DNA from: Ulva prolifera
Lineage: Eukaryota > Chlorophyta > Ulvophyceae > Ulvales > Ulvaceae
Reading direction: 5' to 3'
Length of the DNA: 64,000 bases
NCBI GenBank assembly: GCA_023078555.1
Contig: CM041200.1
Coordinates: 6,735,361-6,799,360, forward strand
Below the pieces are notes generated by a model, which was not told the DNA's origin, did no database searches, and was given only the letters and a program-made list of their open reading frames with translations. Each line of letters starts with the position of its first letter. The first letter of the stretch is position 1. Of this stretch, positions 47,338-59,352 are shown in pieces. Both the position numbers and the translations under genes were made by a program.

Positions 47338-47843
47338 ATGAGTTTTGGTGACTCGGGCAGCTCTGGCGCCTCGGTGTTCAAGTACACAGCGTTCCCTGTT
47401 CAGAGCTCACTGCATGTACTGTGCAGAGCGCCTTCCTGAGACACAACGGCTCCTGGAGGGGGTTCCTGGTCGGAAGCACACGTTCCACAATGTACGTGAG
47501 TGTACATGCTGCCCATGTACGTCTTCTTAGCCCTGCTACATGTGAAGATCATCCATGGCCACGCCAGCGCCTGTCTTGTACGCGCCGTGCCTGGCTAGCA
47601 CGAATGTGCTGGGATGAGAAGTACAAGCTGACACAAGCCGCGCATGGAATGATCTACATGTGTAGCCTCAATTCTCGCTGTGAATTTGATCAGAGAAGCA
47701 GAATGTGCTTGTCACCAGCGGTCGCTGTTCTCTTTGACTCCCCGCGCGTGCTTAAGCTTCGGGAGGTCTCTGACGCTGAGAATGAGTACAAACATGATAC
47801 GCTAAGCAAAGCATTGTATGGCCAGCGTCACAATCCCGACTAA
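47338..47843 (+). CDS. hypothetical protein, exon structure uncertain
   Basis: ATG 47338 opens MSFGDSGSSGASVFKYTAFP. A second frame carries SAFLRHNGSWRGFLVGSTRS, ending TMY at a GTGAGT donor-like site (47499). A third stretch ends LREVSDAENEYKHDTLSKAL then YGQRHNPD and a stop at 47843. The first two would join only across a 29-bp intron, which is improbably short, so the start is doubtful. The last two could be exons joined across about 47500-47700. The sequence has the mixed composition of a real protein, but I do not recognise a family. Confidence 0.33.
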
Positions 47844-48734
47844 CTCGCACACATCTGTCTGGCGGGGACGTGCTGCCACATGTGGTGCGTCTGGCACGCC
47901 TAATGGTCGCATGGGGTGGTGTATGCCGTTAGGATTGAATGTGGCTCACAGCGCGTTCGTTTGACACGCACAGGGAAGGCAAAAGTACGCAGAGAGCACC
48001 GGTGGCCTAGATGCATCACGTTGTGATCTCAGCTGTCGATTGTTGCTTTTATTTGATTGCTGCCGTTGTCACTGAACAACGCGCTCCTGCAGTGTTCCTC
48101 CTGCACTGGCTGTTGCGGTGTTGCATCCTTCATCCATCACGTAAATTTCAGCGCAAATCCCCAACATTTGAAGCAGCCAATTCAGACAGTCTACTTTTTT
48201 TGTCTGCGGTGGTCCGTAGTGTGCAACGTTTTGCTCACCCATCTGAGGGATCGGAACGTCTTCGCCATGTTGAAACGTCAAAGCTAGCTCCGTGGCAGCG
48301 AAGGGAGGTGCCGCTTCAGATCGGCTGAAACAGGTAGCCTATTGCTGGTAGAACTGAGCGTCCTAATCGGAGCATCGCCTGGTTGCTTGATTCCTACGAG
48401 AGTGACACTTTGGCAGATCCGTCAGTGACGTACGCAAAGCAAACAAATCACAAGCATGCTCGAGAAAATATCTTGAAGCTTGCTGTCGCAGCAGCCTCGT
48501 CTTCTCTTGAGGCATGGCCGTGTGCATGGCTGAGATCAACATATCGTTTTGTGAAGTGAATGATTACACGATGCCGAAGGCAATGCTACATTACTGCTGC
48601 GATTGTCTTGTTTAGCGTAATTTAGATCCGAATGGCGCAAAATCAGCTGCAGCCGCTGCGTGTGTGCAGAAGATTACGTTTGGCGAGGCCCAGCGCCGGA
48701 GAAGTCATTGCAACCAGCGGCACCTAGCGGCATC
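47844..48734. other. intergenic, no gene recognised
   Basis: An AT-richer spacer upstream of the Lifeguard gene. An ATG at 48632 opens a frame (MAQNQLQPL) that differs from that of the downstream gene. It could be the true first exon if a very short intron ends at 48668, or an upstream ORF. Confidence 0.4.
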
Positions 48735-51700
48735 ATGTTCCCATACCGCGCCGCACATAATGCTCCAGGAATAGAGCTGAACCAGTCGCAGCCTGGGGCC
48801 ACAACAGCGCCTGTTGCTGCGTACCCCCCGGCAGGACCTGGTCAGGCTAACACCGCGGGTTTCTCGCAACCACCAGGATACCCCGGTGCCGCATCATCGC
48901 CGTCCGCCAGTAAAGCTTCAACCTTGCCTTTCGCGGTGTCGTCTGGGTATCCACCATACGCGACTGCAGCAGATTCAGCACCTCCAGCCGACACGGTGGT
49001 ACAATTCGGTGAGGCCAAGAGCAGTCAGTATGGACCACCGCCCGGCTACGCAAGCAATCCACCAAACACGCCTCAGTATCAAGCACATCCTCCACGTGTG
49101 CCTCTTCTGATCATCTCCCCACTCAGGCCGTGCACAGCATGAGTATATATTAGCTCATGTGCATTGCCGATGTTTGCTGCATCACCCCTCCCACTTTCCT
49201 CACTCTCTGTCACCAGAGACTTCATTATCCTCATGTTTACGACTGTGTAAGCATGTTGAGTCCAGCTATAGATCGCTTGTATAGCTGCCATTGCATTACA
49301 TGGCCTGTTCGTGATGGATGTTGGCAGCACCAGTGCGGGCGGGTGTTGAGGCGATACATTCTTACCTGCCATGGATTACCTGGCATCTGAAGCCCTTTGT
49401 GGTCGCAAGGCCATTGACAGCCTTTACCTCAGGGCTCAAATCACTGTGTATGATGTCTCGGTTTTGCTTGAGCAGGCTGTCCATGTGATCATCATCTGCG
49501 CTGTGTGTGGTGGCAGTCAAGGTGCCGCCAGAACGCCACGGAACAGCACCGCACCGCTGTGGCTGCAATGCACATGCCATCTCATGCCCATGCTGATGCG
49601 CAACACAGTGTAGCATCGTCCCTGATGCCCAGCGCATGCTGTGCCCCCAGCAACCTGCAGCTCCGAGAAACTCCTTCAGAACAGCATCTGTGGCTTGTGC
49701 AGCATTATTTCAAAATCTGGTTTTCTGCTGTTCCGCACGTGCTCGCGCGCGCCAAGTGATTGCAATCATCACTCGCCATAGCGGCTACCACACTACCACT
49801 CTGCATATGCATCCACGGGGGCAGTCTTGCCGCGCACTCAGGCCCACAGCACCCAGGTCCAAGGCCACCAAGCACGCATTGCTGTATAGTGACTCACAAA
49901 GCCCACAGAAGAGCGACTCTAGTCTGATATGTCTTGACTCTGGAATGTACGCAAAGTCTTCTTTAAAGGATCGTTGTTCCTGGCGATTTCGATTGACCAT
50001 GGAATGGACCATGCCGATGCACTGAATCGACTGTATCTGTCCTGGTAGCTCTCGCCGCATGAGGGCCAATCAGGTTCACCGACGCCAGCAGAGATGCATG
50101 CAGCAGCGCCGCCAGCACCGCCCGTCAGCACGCTGCCTGTCTCCGACGGCCCCCCGGAGGAGTGGTCCCGGGAGGTCCGCCGGGGATTCATCCGGAAGGT
50201 TCTCTTCATCGTCTTCTTCCAGCTGCTCCTGACGACCGGCGTGGCCGTCGCGTTCTACCAGATCGACGAAGTCCGGGTGCGCGCCCTCTCGCAAGCCTCC
50301 ATGACCCAACACGCCTCAGCTGCATGCATGCGTGGACAGGCGTGTTCAGGCACTAGTGGCGCTCTGTCGCTGCAGGCAATGCCAGTGCGCAGAGTGAACT
50401 TGCTGCCTCGGCCGCGCGGCCGCGGCATGCTTCTGCCGATGTTCTACTCCTGTGCATTGCACACGCACAGTAGCAGTTGTGCCGGCACAGCATACCCACT
50501 GTGGCGGCCGTTGCAGCGGCTGAGCAGACTCCTTCGTCGCTCAACGGCAGTGCAGCCTGCCATGGCTCTGCTGCATCCTCTCGCTCAACGGCAGTGCAGC
50601 CTGCCATGGCTCTGCTGCATCCTCTCGCTCTGCGGCGATGCCCAGCGGCTTCTTTGTGTGTTTTCGGGTTCAAGCGCCGCACAGCGTCAGCGCAGGGCAC
50701 CGGGCAGCTCCACGTCCAAGAGCAACAAGCCACTCAGTCTCTCTGCTCACATAGCTTGCGATGCCCCGGCCTCATGCCCTGCTATGGCCTCAGCTGGCTG
50801 TGACGCCGTTGCCATGCATGCTGCATAACCCCCCGCAGTAGTCCCAGTTCCATCATGTCTGGGACAGTTGCACTCTTGCAGCTGCTCAAAGGCGCCCGAC
50901 AGGCAGCCCGCTGCGGTGCAGGCGTATGTCACGCAGAACCTGTGGCCGTTTGTCGTCGCGTGGGTGCTCTCGCTGGCCGTCATCCTCGTGCTCGCATGCG
51001 TGCGGCGCGTCAATCGCTACCCCTTCAACTACATGCTTCTCCTCGCCTTCACCTCCTGCTTCTCCGTGCTCGTGGGGTGCATCACGGCGAGGTACGACGT
51101 CGAGGTGATCGCGATGGCGCTCGCGGCGACGTGCGCCGCCGTGCTCGGCGCCTGGTTCGTCGCGGCGTTCACGCCGCTCGACCTCACGAACAAGGGCGGC
51201 ATCCTCATCAGCATCCTCTTCGCGGTCGTCTGCGTCAGCTTCATCGGCCTCTTCTGGCGCAACCGGTGCGCCGCTTGCTCCCCGTGGCGGTGAGCCGATT
51301 GCATGTGGTGTTGGAATTCGCTGCTGGCTAGAGGCTGTGATGCGGCGACCGAGGTTTTGCCGAGGTGCTGCGTGTGTGAATGTTGCTGAGAGGTCGCCGT
51401 GTGCTGTGCGCTACACATCCCGCTCACACTGTCCGTGGAGCGTCCACACACAACGCGTCCTGCAACCCCCCGCCAGGTGTAATCCTGGGGTGTCTCTTCG
51501 CCACCGCATGCATACGCCCTCGCCGAAGTGCACGCCAGCAGCGACACCGCCCTCCGCATGCTTCGACTAGCGACGTCATGCATGAGGCACACGCATGCAA
51601 CCGTATGCGGTGCCTTACCCACCCGCGACGTGCAGGATACTGTACCTCATCATCGCGATGGTGTCGGCGGTGCTGTTCACGTTCTTCCTGATCTACGACA

Positions 51701-51840
51701 TCCAGAAGCTGATGGGCAACCGGGCGCGTGCCTACAGCCCCGACGACTACATCATCGCCTCCCTCAACATCTACCTCGACATCGTACAGATCTTCCTCAA
51801 CCTCCTCCAGATCATCGGCCACTTCTCCAACGGCGGCTGA
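48735..51840 (+). CDS. Lifeguard / TMBIM (BAX inhibitor-1 family) membrane protein
   Basis: Multi-pass ER/Golgi membrane protein of the Ca2+-leak, cell-death-modulating BI-1 superfamily. Four exons join in frame: 48735-49095, 50092-50276, 50922-51265, 51636-51840, 364 residues from ATG 48735. Residues 1-140 are Pro/Gly/Tyr/Ser-rich with PPGY motifs, as in the Pro-rich tails of Lifeguard proteins. Seven hydrophobic segments follow, beginning RKVLFIVFFQLLLTTGVAVA, then AYVTQNLWPFVVAWVLSLAV, NRYPFNYMLLLAFTSCFSVL, VIAMALAATCAAVLGAWFVA, FTPLDLTNKGGILISILFAV, and the C-terminal LYLIIAMVSAVLFTFFLIYD followed by DDYIIASLNIYLDIVQIFLN. IYD and YLDI carry the conserved aspartates of the family. The start is uncertain: the frame is open upstream to 48660 without an ATG. 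Exon 2 may begin two bases earlier or later. Confidence 0.9.
50537..50630. repeat. 44-bp tandem duplication in Lifeguard intron 2
   Basis: TCGCTCAACGGCAGTGCAGC with the following 24 bp occurs at 50537-50580 and again at 50581-50624. The start of a third copy, TCGCTC, follows. Confidence 0.88.
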
Positions 51841-53206
51841 CCGTGCCGCTCAGCACCGGGGCGGCAGCTATTACCCGTTCTGCCAGGGCTGCGCGCTCTG
51901 CTGGGGTGCTCTGGTGATTATCCACAATTCCAGCTGGCAGTGGGCGTGGGTTGTATGTGGTGGTGTGTTTAGGTGAGTTTTGTGGTGGCGCCGCTGCGCT
52001 GCTGCGGTGCGCCGTGACTGGCCGCACCCGCAGCACCGCAGGTCAAGGCGGGCCGCCTGTATACAAATGCTGGCTGCCGGGACCTCGTGTGACGAGGCCT
52101 GAAGCTGCTGTGGATCTCTGGACCCTGATTGGCCAGACCTGTATAAGAACAAGCAGCGTGGGCGGGGGATTGGCCATGCGCCCACAGGGCTGCGTGCGCT
52201 TGCCGCGGCTCTGGCTTCCGATGAATCAGGCCGGCTGAGCCCGCGGCGCATGATCTGCTGGAAGAGTGCGTTTGGAGCAGGCATGACGGTGTTGTGTCCA
52301 CTGTTTTAGCCCAACGGTTGGTGTGGGGGAAACTTATGTTGTGCTTGTGGTGAGGTGCACAGGACATGCCGACCAAGTCGCTGTGCAATGTCGATCCTGG
52401 GTCACCACCTCCTGAGGCTTGGAGGGTGTCTCCATCGTGCTCCGATGATCAAGCAGTGGCGTTCCGATCGGGCCCGACCTGATGGTGCTGTACCCTTGCA
52501 TTTGACATGTGGTCCGCTTTAATTTGTGGCTTGCTGCTCAGGGGCCACTGCTGTGCCTGAGCCGGTATGATGTGCTGTCATGGGCCTTGACACTTCTGCC
52601 TGTGGCTCGCATCAGCATGAGTGATCTGTTCGCGTTGTATGTACACCTTCAGAGACGGGCGAGACCTCTGCAAGCTCTACATGAGTGCACTGCATCCGGG
52701 CATGAAGCAGAGCAAAATCACTGACAGTGGGTTTGAGAACAACAATAGATCTCTATGGTCCGGTGAGCAGGCTCACAGTCCTTGTCAAGTTGGTGCTTCA
52801 CAGGCAGCACATCTAGCTGTGGTTCTCCACTGTGCCCCGCACACGCAGGACACTCGAACTCGCCCAGGCGACACATGCAACTCCGGGCCGCTGTTGGCCC
52901 CATTCATGCCATTGCGCAGTAGCATGCGCTGGCACCCCAGGCTGTGGAATGCGGCCAACTCTTGGGGCTGCACGCAGCTCTGTGCTGAATCCGGGTGGTG
53001 CCTGCCTGGACGTCGTTGGTTGGTGGATAGATTGCTGAGAGGGAGCTGCCTGTTCCCGCGGATGCTGAGGCCGATGCGGCAGTGGATGCGGCGTGAAGCC
53101 CGATTGAGAGATCTCTCTTTCCACCAGCACACCATAATGCAAACAGGCCGCGCATCCACACCCGCACCGCTGCCGCTGCGCCCCCGCAGGCCAGCGCCGG
53201 CGCCGC
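51841..53206. other. intergenic between convergent Lifeguard and DCAF13
   Basis: No coding exon was recognised on either strand. Both 3' untranslated regions should lie here. Open frames such as 52621-53250 (+) overlap the DCAF13 end on the opposite strand and look like shadows. Confidence 0.5.
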
Positions 53207-56200
53207 TCAGTCGAGCTGCGCGACGACCTTCTTCTTGCGGGCGGCCTTGACCTTCACGGTGCCCGGCGCGGAGTGCGCGACGCGGTTGCGCTCCTTGCGC
53301 TTCTCCGAGTCCTTCTGGATGCGCCGCGTCTTCTGCGCCTGCACACACGCGACACTCCCCGTCACCTCCGGACACGCTCCGTCAGCACTGCTCGGCCCAG
53401 CAGCCGGCTGAACGCTGGCGCTGCGTGCGGCTCACACCATGATCTGATAGGTCAAGTCGTCGGCACCGATCGCCGGTGCCCCTCGACGAGGGATCGGTGG
53501 TGAGTCAGCGAAATATACTTTGCTGCAGCAGCAGGTCTATGCGCCCTGCTATGCTGCAAACGAGTGGTCCGGGGCACACATGGCATTGGGGCCAGCCCAT
53601 ACCTACTGCTGCAGTGTGGTTTATGAAATGCTGTACTCAGAAGTGCCATCGGCCGAACAGAGATCCACCGACAGGGAGGCGCTCCATGTGACGCATGGCA
53701 GAGTCTGTGGAAGTCTCCCAACATTTCGGCATGTTTGTGCTGACAACGCAAGAACATCACCAAGAAAATGCATCAGGCTGATCTCCATCGACCCTGAGGC
53801 ATGGTGACGGGACAAGCAGGCACGAGAGGGGGAGGCACACCTTATAGATGGAGGCAGGGAGGTGGCGGTGTCGCAGGATGCGCTTGATGTCGGGCAGATG
53901 CTTGAAGCGCTCCTTCAGGGCCTCGTCGTATGCATGCTTGTGCTTCTCTCGTGGTAGCAGCTGCCCCAGCTGCTCATGCGCCCGTGCCTGCGGTCCATGC
54001 TCACACGCTCAGCCGACTCCTCAAACACCAGATGCGAGGAACTGGGTCGGCGACGCAAAAAGGCAGCGACAATCCCTCACACCTGTTTGAACTGCCACAC
54101 ACATGCACGCAGAAGCAGCTGGCAGCTTCTGCAGCACACAACTCGGACCGCAACAGCGTCACTACTGGAAAGTGGGTGAACAACACAATCGTCTCATACC
54201 CCTCATCTCCACAACGGCACCCCCCTCAAAGAACCGACTCCATGCACGGCAGCAATCCGGCGCCACACCCATACCCAAACACGCCGCATCAGGCCGGTCG
54301 CACGCTTCCGCGTGCTCCCATACAGATCCACAGCACGCACAGCACGCACAGCGGCGCACCTTCCAGATGCGGAGGTTGAAGTCGTCGGAGCCGGTGACGA
54401 CGTACGTGCCGTCGCCGGTGAAGCGCGCCGCGAATACGCGCTGCATGCGGCGCGCCGTGTACACCTCGCGGCTGTGGCCGCCGTTGTACGCGTAGATGCG
54501 CACGCTGCGGTCGTAGCTTCCCGCCACGAACTCGCGGCCCGTCGGCGAGAAGTCGACGTCCATCACCGCCGACGTGAAGTCCTGCACCCGACGCACGCAT
54601 GAGGCCTCTGCATCGGTGCGGCGACAGTGCAGCCGCGCGGCTGCGCGGGAGCTGCTGTATGGTAGAGTGTGGTCAAAAGCGCATGCTGCCGTCGATACAC
54701 GGCGGTGCGGGCCCCAGCAGAGCATGCGGGTTCCTTGGGCAAGTGCATGAGCAGCATGCATGCTACTTGATTAAACCATCCACCTGCCGCTACGAGCTGG
54801 ACAGTCAGCCGCTGCAAGCTGGACCTTGCGGCAACAAGATAAACAGGCAATAGCAGCCAGAAAGCGGGGATGCACGGCAAGAGCGCGAATGATGCATGCG
54901 GCAGGGGCAGGGGGGCGCGACCTCGTGGACGCAGAAGGCGGCGTCAAGCTTGCGCATGTCGAAGCTGTACAGGTTGCAGTCCTCGTTCGCGACGACGAAG
55001 TTGAGGGGCTCCATCGGGTTCCAGCACATCGCGTTGCTGCGCGTCTGCATCACCACCTTGCGCAGGGGCGAGCTGTGGCGGAGGTCGTACAGCGCGACGC
55101 TGCGGTCGCTGCCCGCCGTCGCAAACACCTGCGGGTCCGCCTGCACCGCACCGCGTCGCGTCACACGAGGAGCGCCGGGCCGCGCTCGAGCGTGCTCCCC
55201 GCAGCAAGCCCTGTCTTGGGAAGGGGGAGGAGATAAAAGGATACGTTACAGTCCCCCCCCCCCACTCGATCGATGTCCCCACTCAATCAAAGGGATTGGA
55301 TTGATCGAGGTGGGGGGAGCCTGGGTGGGGGAATGTTACTCATGCTATCATCTGATGTCCTGGTTTACTGCCTGTCCTATCATCTCACTATGATTGACCG
55401 CATTGACTGCAGCCGGGGCGTGGATCAGCCTGAGATGCGCTGCACGGAGCGCCTCCCGGGGCAGGCCCGGGTGCGGGCGGAGTCACGGCCATGGCTTTCT
55501 CTTGGCAGTTCCAGGCGGTGGGCCTCCGCAGCGTGCCGTAGGCACTACCCGCGGCATGCACCGGACGCCACTGACTGCTGGGCTTGCAGGCGCGCCGGCT
55601 GCGTGCTGCGGATGCTTGCACGCGCGCCCGTCTCACCGCGCTCGCAGCCGGAGCTCACGTCGAGGTCCGCACCGCATGCACACCCGCGGACAAGGCAGCA
55701 GCGGGGCAGCGCGGGATGCAGCGCGGTGGCAACGAGGCGTGGCGCAGGGGGCGCGCACCGGGTTGAATCGGACTGCGTACGTGGACTCGCAGCCCCAGGT
55801 GAAGGTGTCGATCGGCTCCGAGTGCTCGGCATCCCAGATGTCTACGGCAGACCCGCACGTGGCGAACTTGTCGCCGCTGTACTGGCAGTCCACGCCCAGG
55901 AAGGCTTTCTGGCCGACCATGTCCGCCACGGGCCGGGCATCCTGCTCCACGACCCCATGCTCTGCAGGCGCCAGTGGGATCTTCCACACTTTCACCGTGC
56001 AGTCCGCAGCGCAGGAGTACGCTAGCTCGCCGTTTGACGAGACGGTGATGCCTTTCACCTCTCTCGTGTGGCCTGTGAGGTTGCGCAGGCACCTGCATGC
56101 AACAGATACAGTGACAGGCACCAGCCTCCAGACCGGACCAGACTATACCCGCAGATGACTGCGCTCGGGGAAGTATGCAGAGACTGGTCGCGGCCGAACA

Positions 56201-56532
56201 TGGCACAGAATAGATATACGAGGCGTAGGGAGGTACCTCTGCTCCGGGACGTCCCAGAGTTTGACCAGCCCGTCACCACAACCAGATAGGACGCAGTTGA
56301 GCCTGGTTGGGCTTCGGGCGATGCAGTACACCGCCTCATCGTGCGGAAGAGCCCCGACGAAAGGTTTTGCAAACACGCGTTCGGTCTTGGCAGCGTTCAG
56401 CGCTCTTGTGTACTCGCGAGCTCGCTCAAACGGGTGCAGCGTTGGATCCAGGTTGCGGTGCACTTGCATCACGTCCTCAGATCGCTCGCGCGTCATGGAC
56501 GCTTCACTGCGATTTATAACCTTTACCTTCAT
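53207..56532 (-). CDS. DCAF13 / Sof1, WD-repeat ribosome biogenesis factor
   Basis: Nucleolar WD40 protein of the small-subunit processome, needed for 18S rRNA maturation and also a CUL4-DDB1 adaptor in some species. Six minus-strand exons close in frame: 56532-56237, 56092-55759, 55140-54922, 54581-54360, 53987-53841, 53338-53207, giving 449 residues (human 445). The N-terminus MKVKVINRSEASMTRERSED and NLDPTLHPFERAREYTRALN..KTERVFAKPF is diagnostic. WD repeats include GCGDGLVKLWDV, LTGHTREVKGITVS, YSCAADCTVKVWK, FATCGSAVDIWD, ATAGSDRSVALYDLR, FVAGSYDRSVRIYAYNGG and VTGSDDFNLRIWK. The Sof1 C-terminal domain has REKHKHAYDEALKERFKHLP then IKRILRHRHLPASIYK, and ends RNRVAHSAPGTVKVKAARKK. All donors except GTACCT and GTCGCG fit the local GTRYG pattern. 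Confidence 0.96.
55258..55317. repeat. imperfect inverted repeat in DCAF13 intron 2
   Basis: CCCCCCACTCGATCGAT-like sequence at 55258-55274 pairs with about 55300-55317 (ATTGATCGAGGTGGGGGG) with one bulge and one wobble. An inner CAATC/GATTG pair extends it. An 11-nt C run (55253-55263) forms part of the left arm. Confidence 0.65.
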
Positions 56533-57031
56533 CGTTGATTATTTTCTCCGGCCAGAACTTCGTATCAACCTGGCGCTGGAGCCGCCTCGATATGTGGCAA
56601 CGCTAACATGATCTAGATGGCACGAGATTCGCGATCGCAAGGGCTAGCGCATGCAGTCTATTTACTCAGGCTACGAGTCGGTGATTTCTTTTCCGGGTAG
56701 TACATGCGTATGGCCACGTTCGATGAAAACGTGATGAACCCCCTGTCGCCTCGGCACTGTGGGCAGGATGCATCCCACTGCTGAAATGCAGGCCAAGTCC
56801 ATGTCCCGTTGTGGCCGTGCGCGGTCCACACCAGTGAAGGAATTCAACTCGATGACACGCCTTCATGGGGCCTTTCGTCTTTCCTGCTGTCGTTCCGAGC
56901 TGGATGACCAGTGCAGCTTGTCAACAGGTGACAAGCGTGGCACCTCCAAATGCACTCCGGATTTAAGCATTTTGCACTGAGTTGTCTGATGCTGTTTTGA
57001 ACTTGATCAGTATACTGGTATAGCGCTTGCC
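56533..57031. promoter_or_regulatory. divergent intergenic spacer between DCAF13 and the unknown membrane protein
   Basis: About 0.5 kb separates the divergent start codons, so it is presumed to hold both promoters. No individual element is claimed. Confidence 0.35.
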
Positions 57032-59352
57032 ATGCCAGCGGCATTTACGTCTGCGGTACCTTCGCGTGGACGCTGCTTGAGCGCACGCTATCGTCGTGTT
57101 GCTCCATCCAGCTCGAGAGTAAGCTGGATTGATTCATCTAAGAGGGTATGCTCAGGAGTGGCGTTCGCAGTGTTTTTACAGCTGTCAGGTACAGCGGATT
57201 GTGCCAGGTATGAACAGGTAACAGGCTTTGCCTGACAGTGGACTCGTCGCGGACAGGAGCATCAATTCATTCTCGTGGCTGTGCAGAGCATTAGATGACA
57301 CAGTGACCGTGCCGCGAGGCGCTCTGGAAGACCTGATTCTTAGAGACCTCTCTCACAGGATTCGTGAGATGGATCCTGACTCACTTTCATCTTTCATGCA
57401 AAGCTTGAAGGGCATCTCTGCTCCCGATCCACGTGCAGAGCGGCCGATGGATTCCAAGCCTTCCAGTGGGAGCGAGCCTTCTACAGGTGTGCCATTTCGT
57501 TCGGGTGACCTGCTCCGTTATGAGTGTCAGTGTAGAAATGTCTCCGGCAACGTGACCTGCTGCATGCCTTGTATTGTGTCCAGGCGAATCGTCCAAAGCA
57601 GAGGCATCACCCACACCTAGTCCCGTGGAGTCCGTGCAACGGGAGAGATTGCAGGGCAAGGCCATGCCTGCACTGCCATCACCTCTGCCAAGGGAAGCCC
57701 CCGAAGCTCTGCCAGACAAGCAAACAATGGCTCCAGAGTTTCCCGAAGTAGTACCGCCTCCTCGAGCACCTCGTGAGGAGCCCACATACAGCATCTTTCG
57801 AGACACTCCCTCCTCTAGCAGCCCAGCGCAAGCTGATGACCTGACAGCACAGCTTCTCGGGCTACGGCCTGCTCCAGACGACACCCAGCCTCGCCCTCGC
57901 ACGGAAGCCACAGCCAGGGAGGAACCAGGTCCGCAGGAAGCCTGGCTAGGGATCCTCGGACTACCACTAGCAGTCTGGACAACACTTGACAAAGTGCTCC
58001 CTGCAGAATTGAGATCTACTTCAGGTGCTGTCCCAACCTCCATAGGTTTCCGTGATTGATATCATGTGTGGCCGACTCTGTTACCTTGCACGGCAGTGCG
58101 AGTTCTCCTCCCCATCACAATCTGTGTGGGAATCCCAGACGCTACCTTTACAGTCATCAGGTCCACCTTCCCATGAACAGCATGCTAGCCTTTGCCCCAC
58201 TGTCCCAGTCATTGCGACACTAGCGTGGCCAATGCGCTCATGGTGGCCGCTTGTGCAGGCGAGGTGCTGACGGAGGAGGTGGTGCGGGCGGTGTACGTCG
58301 TGAAGGGCCTCGTGCTCTTCGCCTCCGCCGCCCTCGCCTACTTCCTCTCCCGCGCCCTCCTCGCGCAGCTCCGCGCCGCCCTCCTCGCCGTCCCGCTCGC
58401 GCAGCAGGCGCTACAGGCGTTCGAGTCCACCGCGGATGCGGCGCAACGCGTGCAGCCGGAGGTCCGGCAGCGAGCCGCGGCGCTGCTGAGCCGCCTCCCG
58501 GGGGGTGCGGACGGGCGGGGGAGCCCCAGTGGGGGTGCCGACGGCCAGCCGGATGCTGACCAGCGGCAGGGAGCGGGGGCTGCATCGGCTATGAGCGATG
58601 CGCTGCCTCGGGGGGGGGTGCTTGCAGGGGGTGCGCGCGAAGCGGCCGGCATGGCGCCGCCTGGAAACGGTGCGGGCCCGCGGCCGCCCGCGGCGTCCCC
58701 ACCGCCGCTGCCGCTGGTTCCAACGGCCTCAGGTGCACTTTATACAACGGGGCAAGTCCCGTGGGATAGGTCCAGTGGCGCGCAGCGCAGGCCGCGGGCG
58801 GCGGCGGCAGCGCCGGCTGCCGCGCGGCCGTCCGGCGACGCCGGCGGGGCGGGGGCAGCGCCTGGGGATGCAGTGCCTCTGCCTGTGATTGATGAGGTGG
58901 AGCTGCTCAGTGCTGGTAGTGCTCGGGTTGGCTCGCAGCGCGGCGGGGGTGCGGCGCCTGCGGGGGGGGAGGGCCCGGGGGGCGGCGTGCTGTGGAAGCG
59001 CGGTGGCAGCAGACCGGCGTCCGTGCTGTCTAGCAGGTGGGATGAGGGGGGCGCTGGCAGTGCGGTGGGCAGTGGAGGTGCACAGCATGACGAGTCGCCT
59101 GCAGCTGGCCGCAGCCGGTCAGAGCGCCCTCTCGAGGATGCGTCCGGGCCGCCTGAGGGCGCCGATGATCAGGTTGGGAGGGTAGAGGCACCCGCTAATG
59201 CTGGGCATGCCGGGCTAGGTGCCCTGGGAGAGGGCCAGATTGGATTCAAGCATGCTCACATCGACTCTGGTCTCGGGACAGCCTCTGGGAAGCCCAGGGT
59301 GGGTAGTACCGCACCAACTGCTGCAGCGGAGAAGGACCCATGGTTTGGCTAG
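57032..59352 (+). CDS. unknown Pro/Ala-rich protein with a membrane helix, possibly plastid-targeted
   Basis: Not a recognised family. Proposed exons are 57032-57145, about 57258-57486, 57584-58024 and 58259-59352; the last three join in phase, the first junction does not yet fit. The first exon reads MPAAFTSAVPSRGRCLSARY then RRVAPSSSR, Ser/Arg/Ala-rich without acidic residues, as in organelle transit peptides. Exon 2 has GALEDLILRDLSHRIREMDP, a helix. Exon 3 is Pro/Ser/Glu-rich and ends WLGILGLPLAVWTTLDKVLP, mildly hydrophobic. Exon 4 starts EVLTEEVVRAVYVVKGLVLF and continues ASAALAYFLSRALLAQL, a likely membrane helix. It then has about 290 low-complexity Gly/Ala/Pro/Arg residues and ends with EKDPWFG. 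An organelle-membrane protein is inference only. Confidence 0.6.

Noticed and set aside
49362..49637. Minus-strand ORF inside Lifeguard intron 1
   Set aside because: No recognised domain and no splice partners; treated as intronic.
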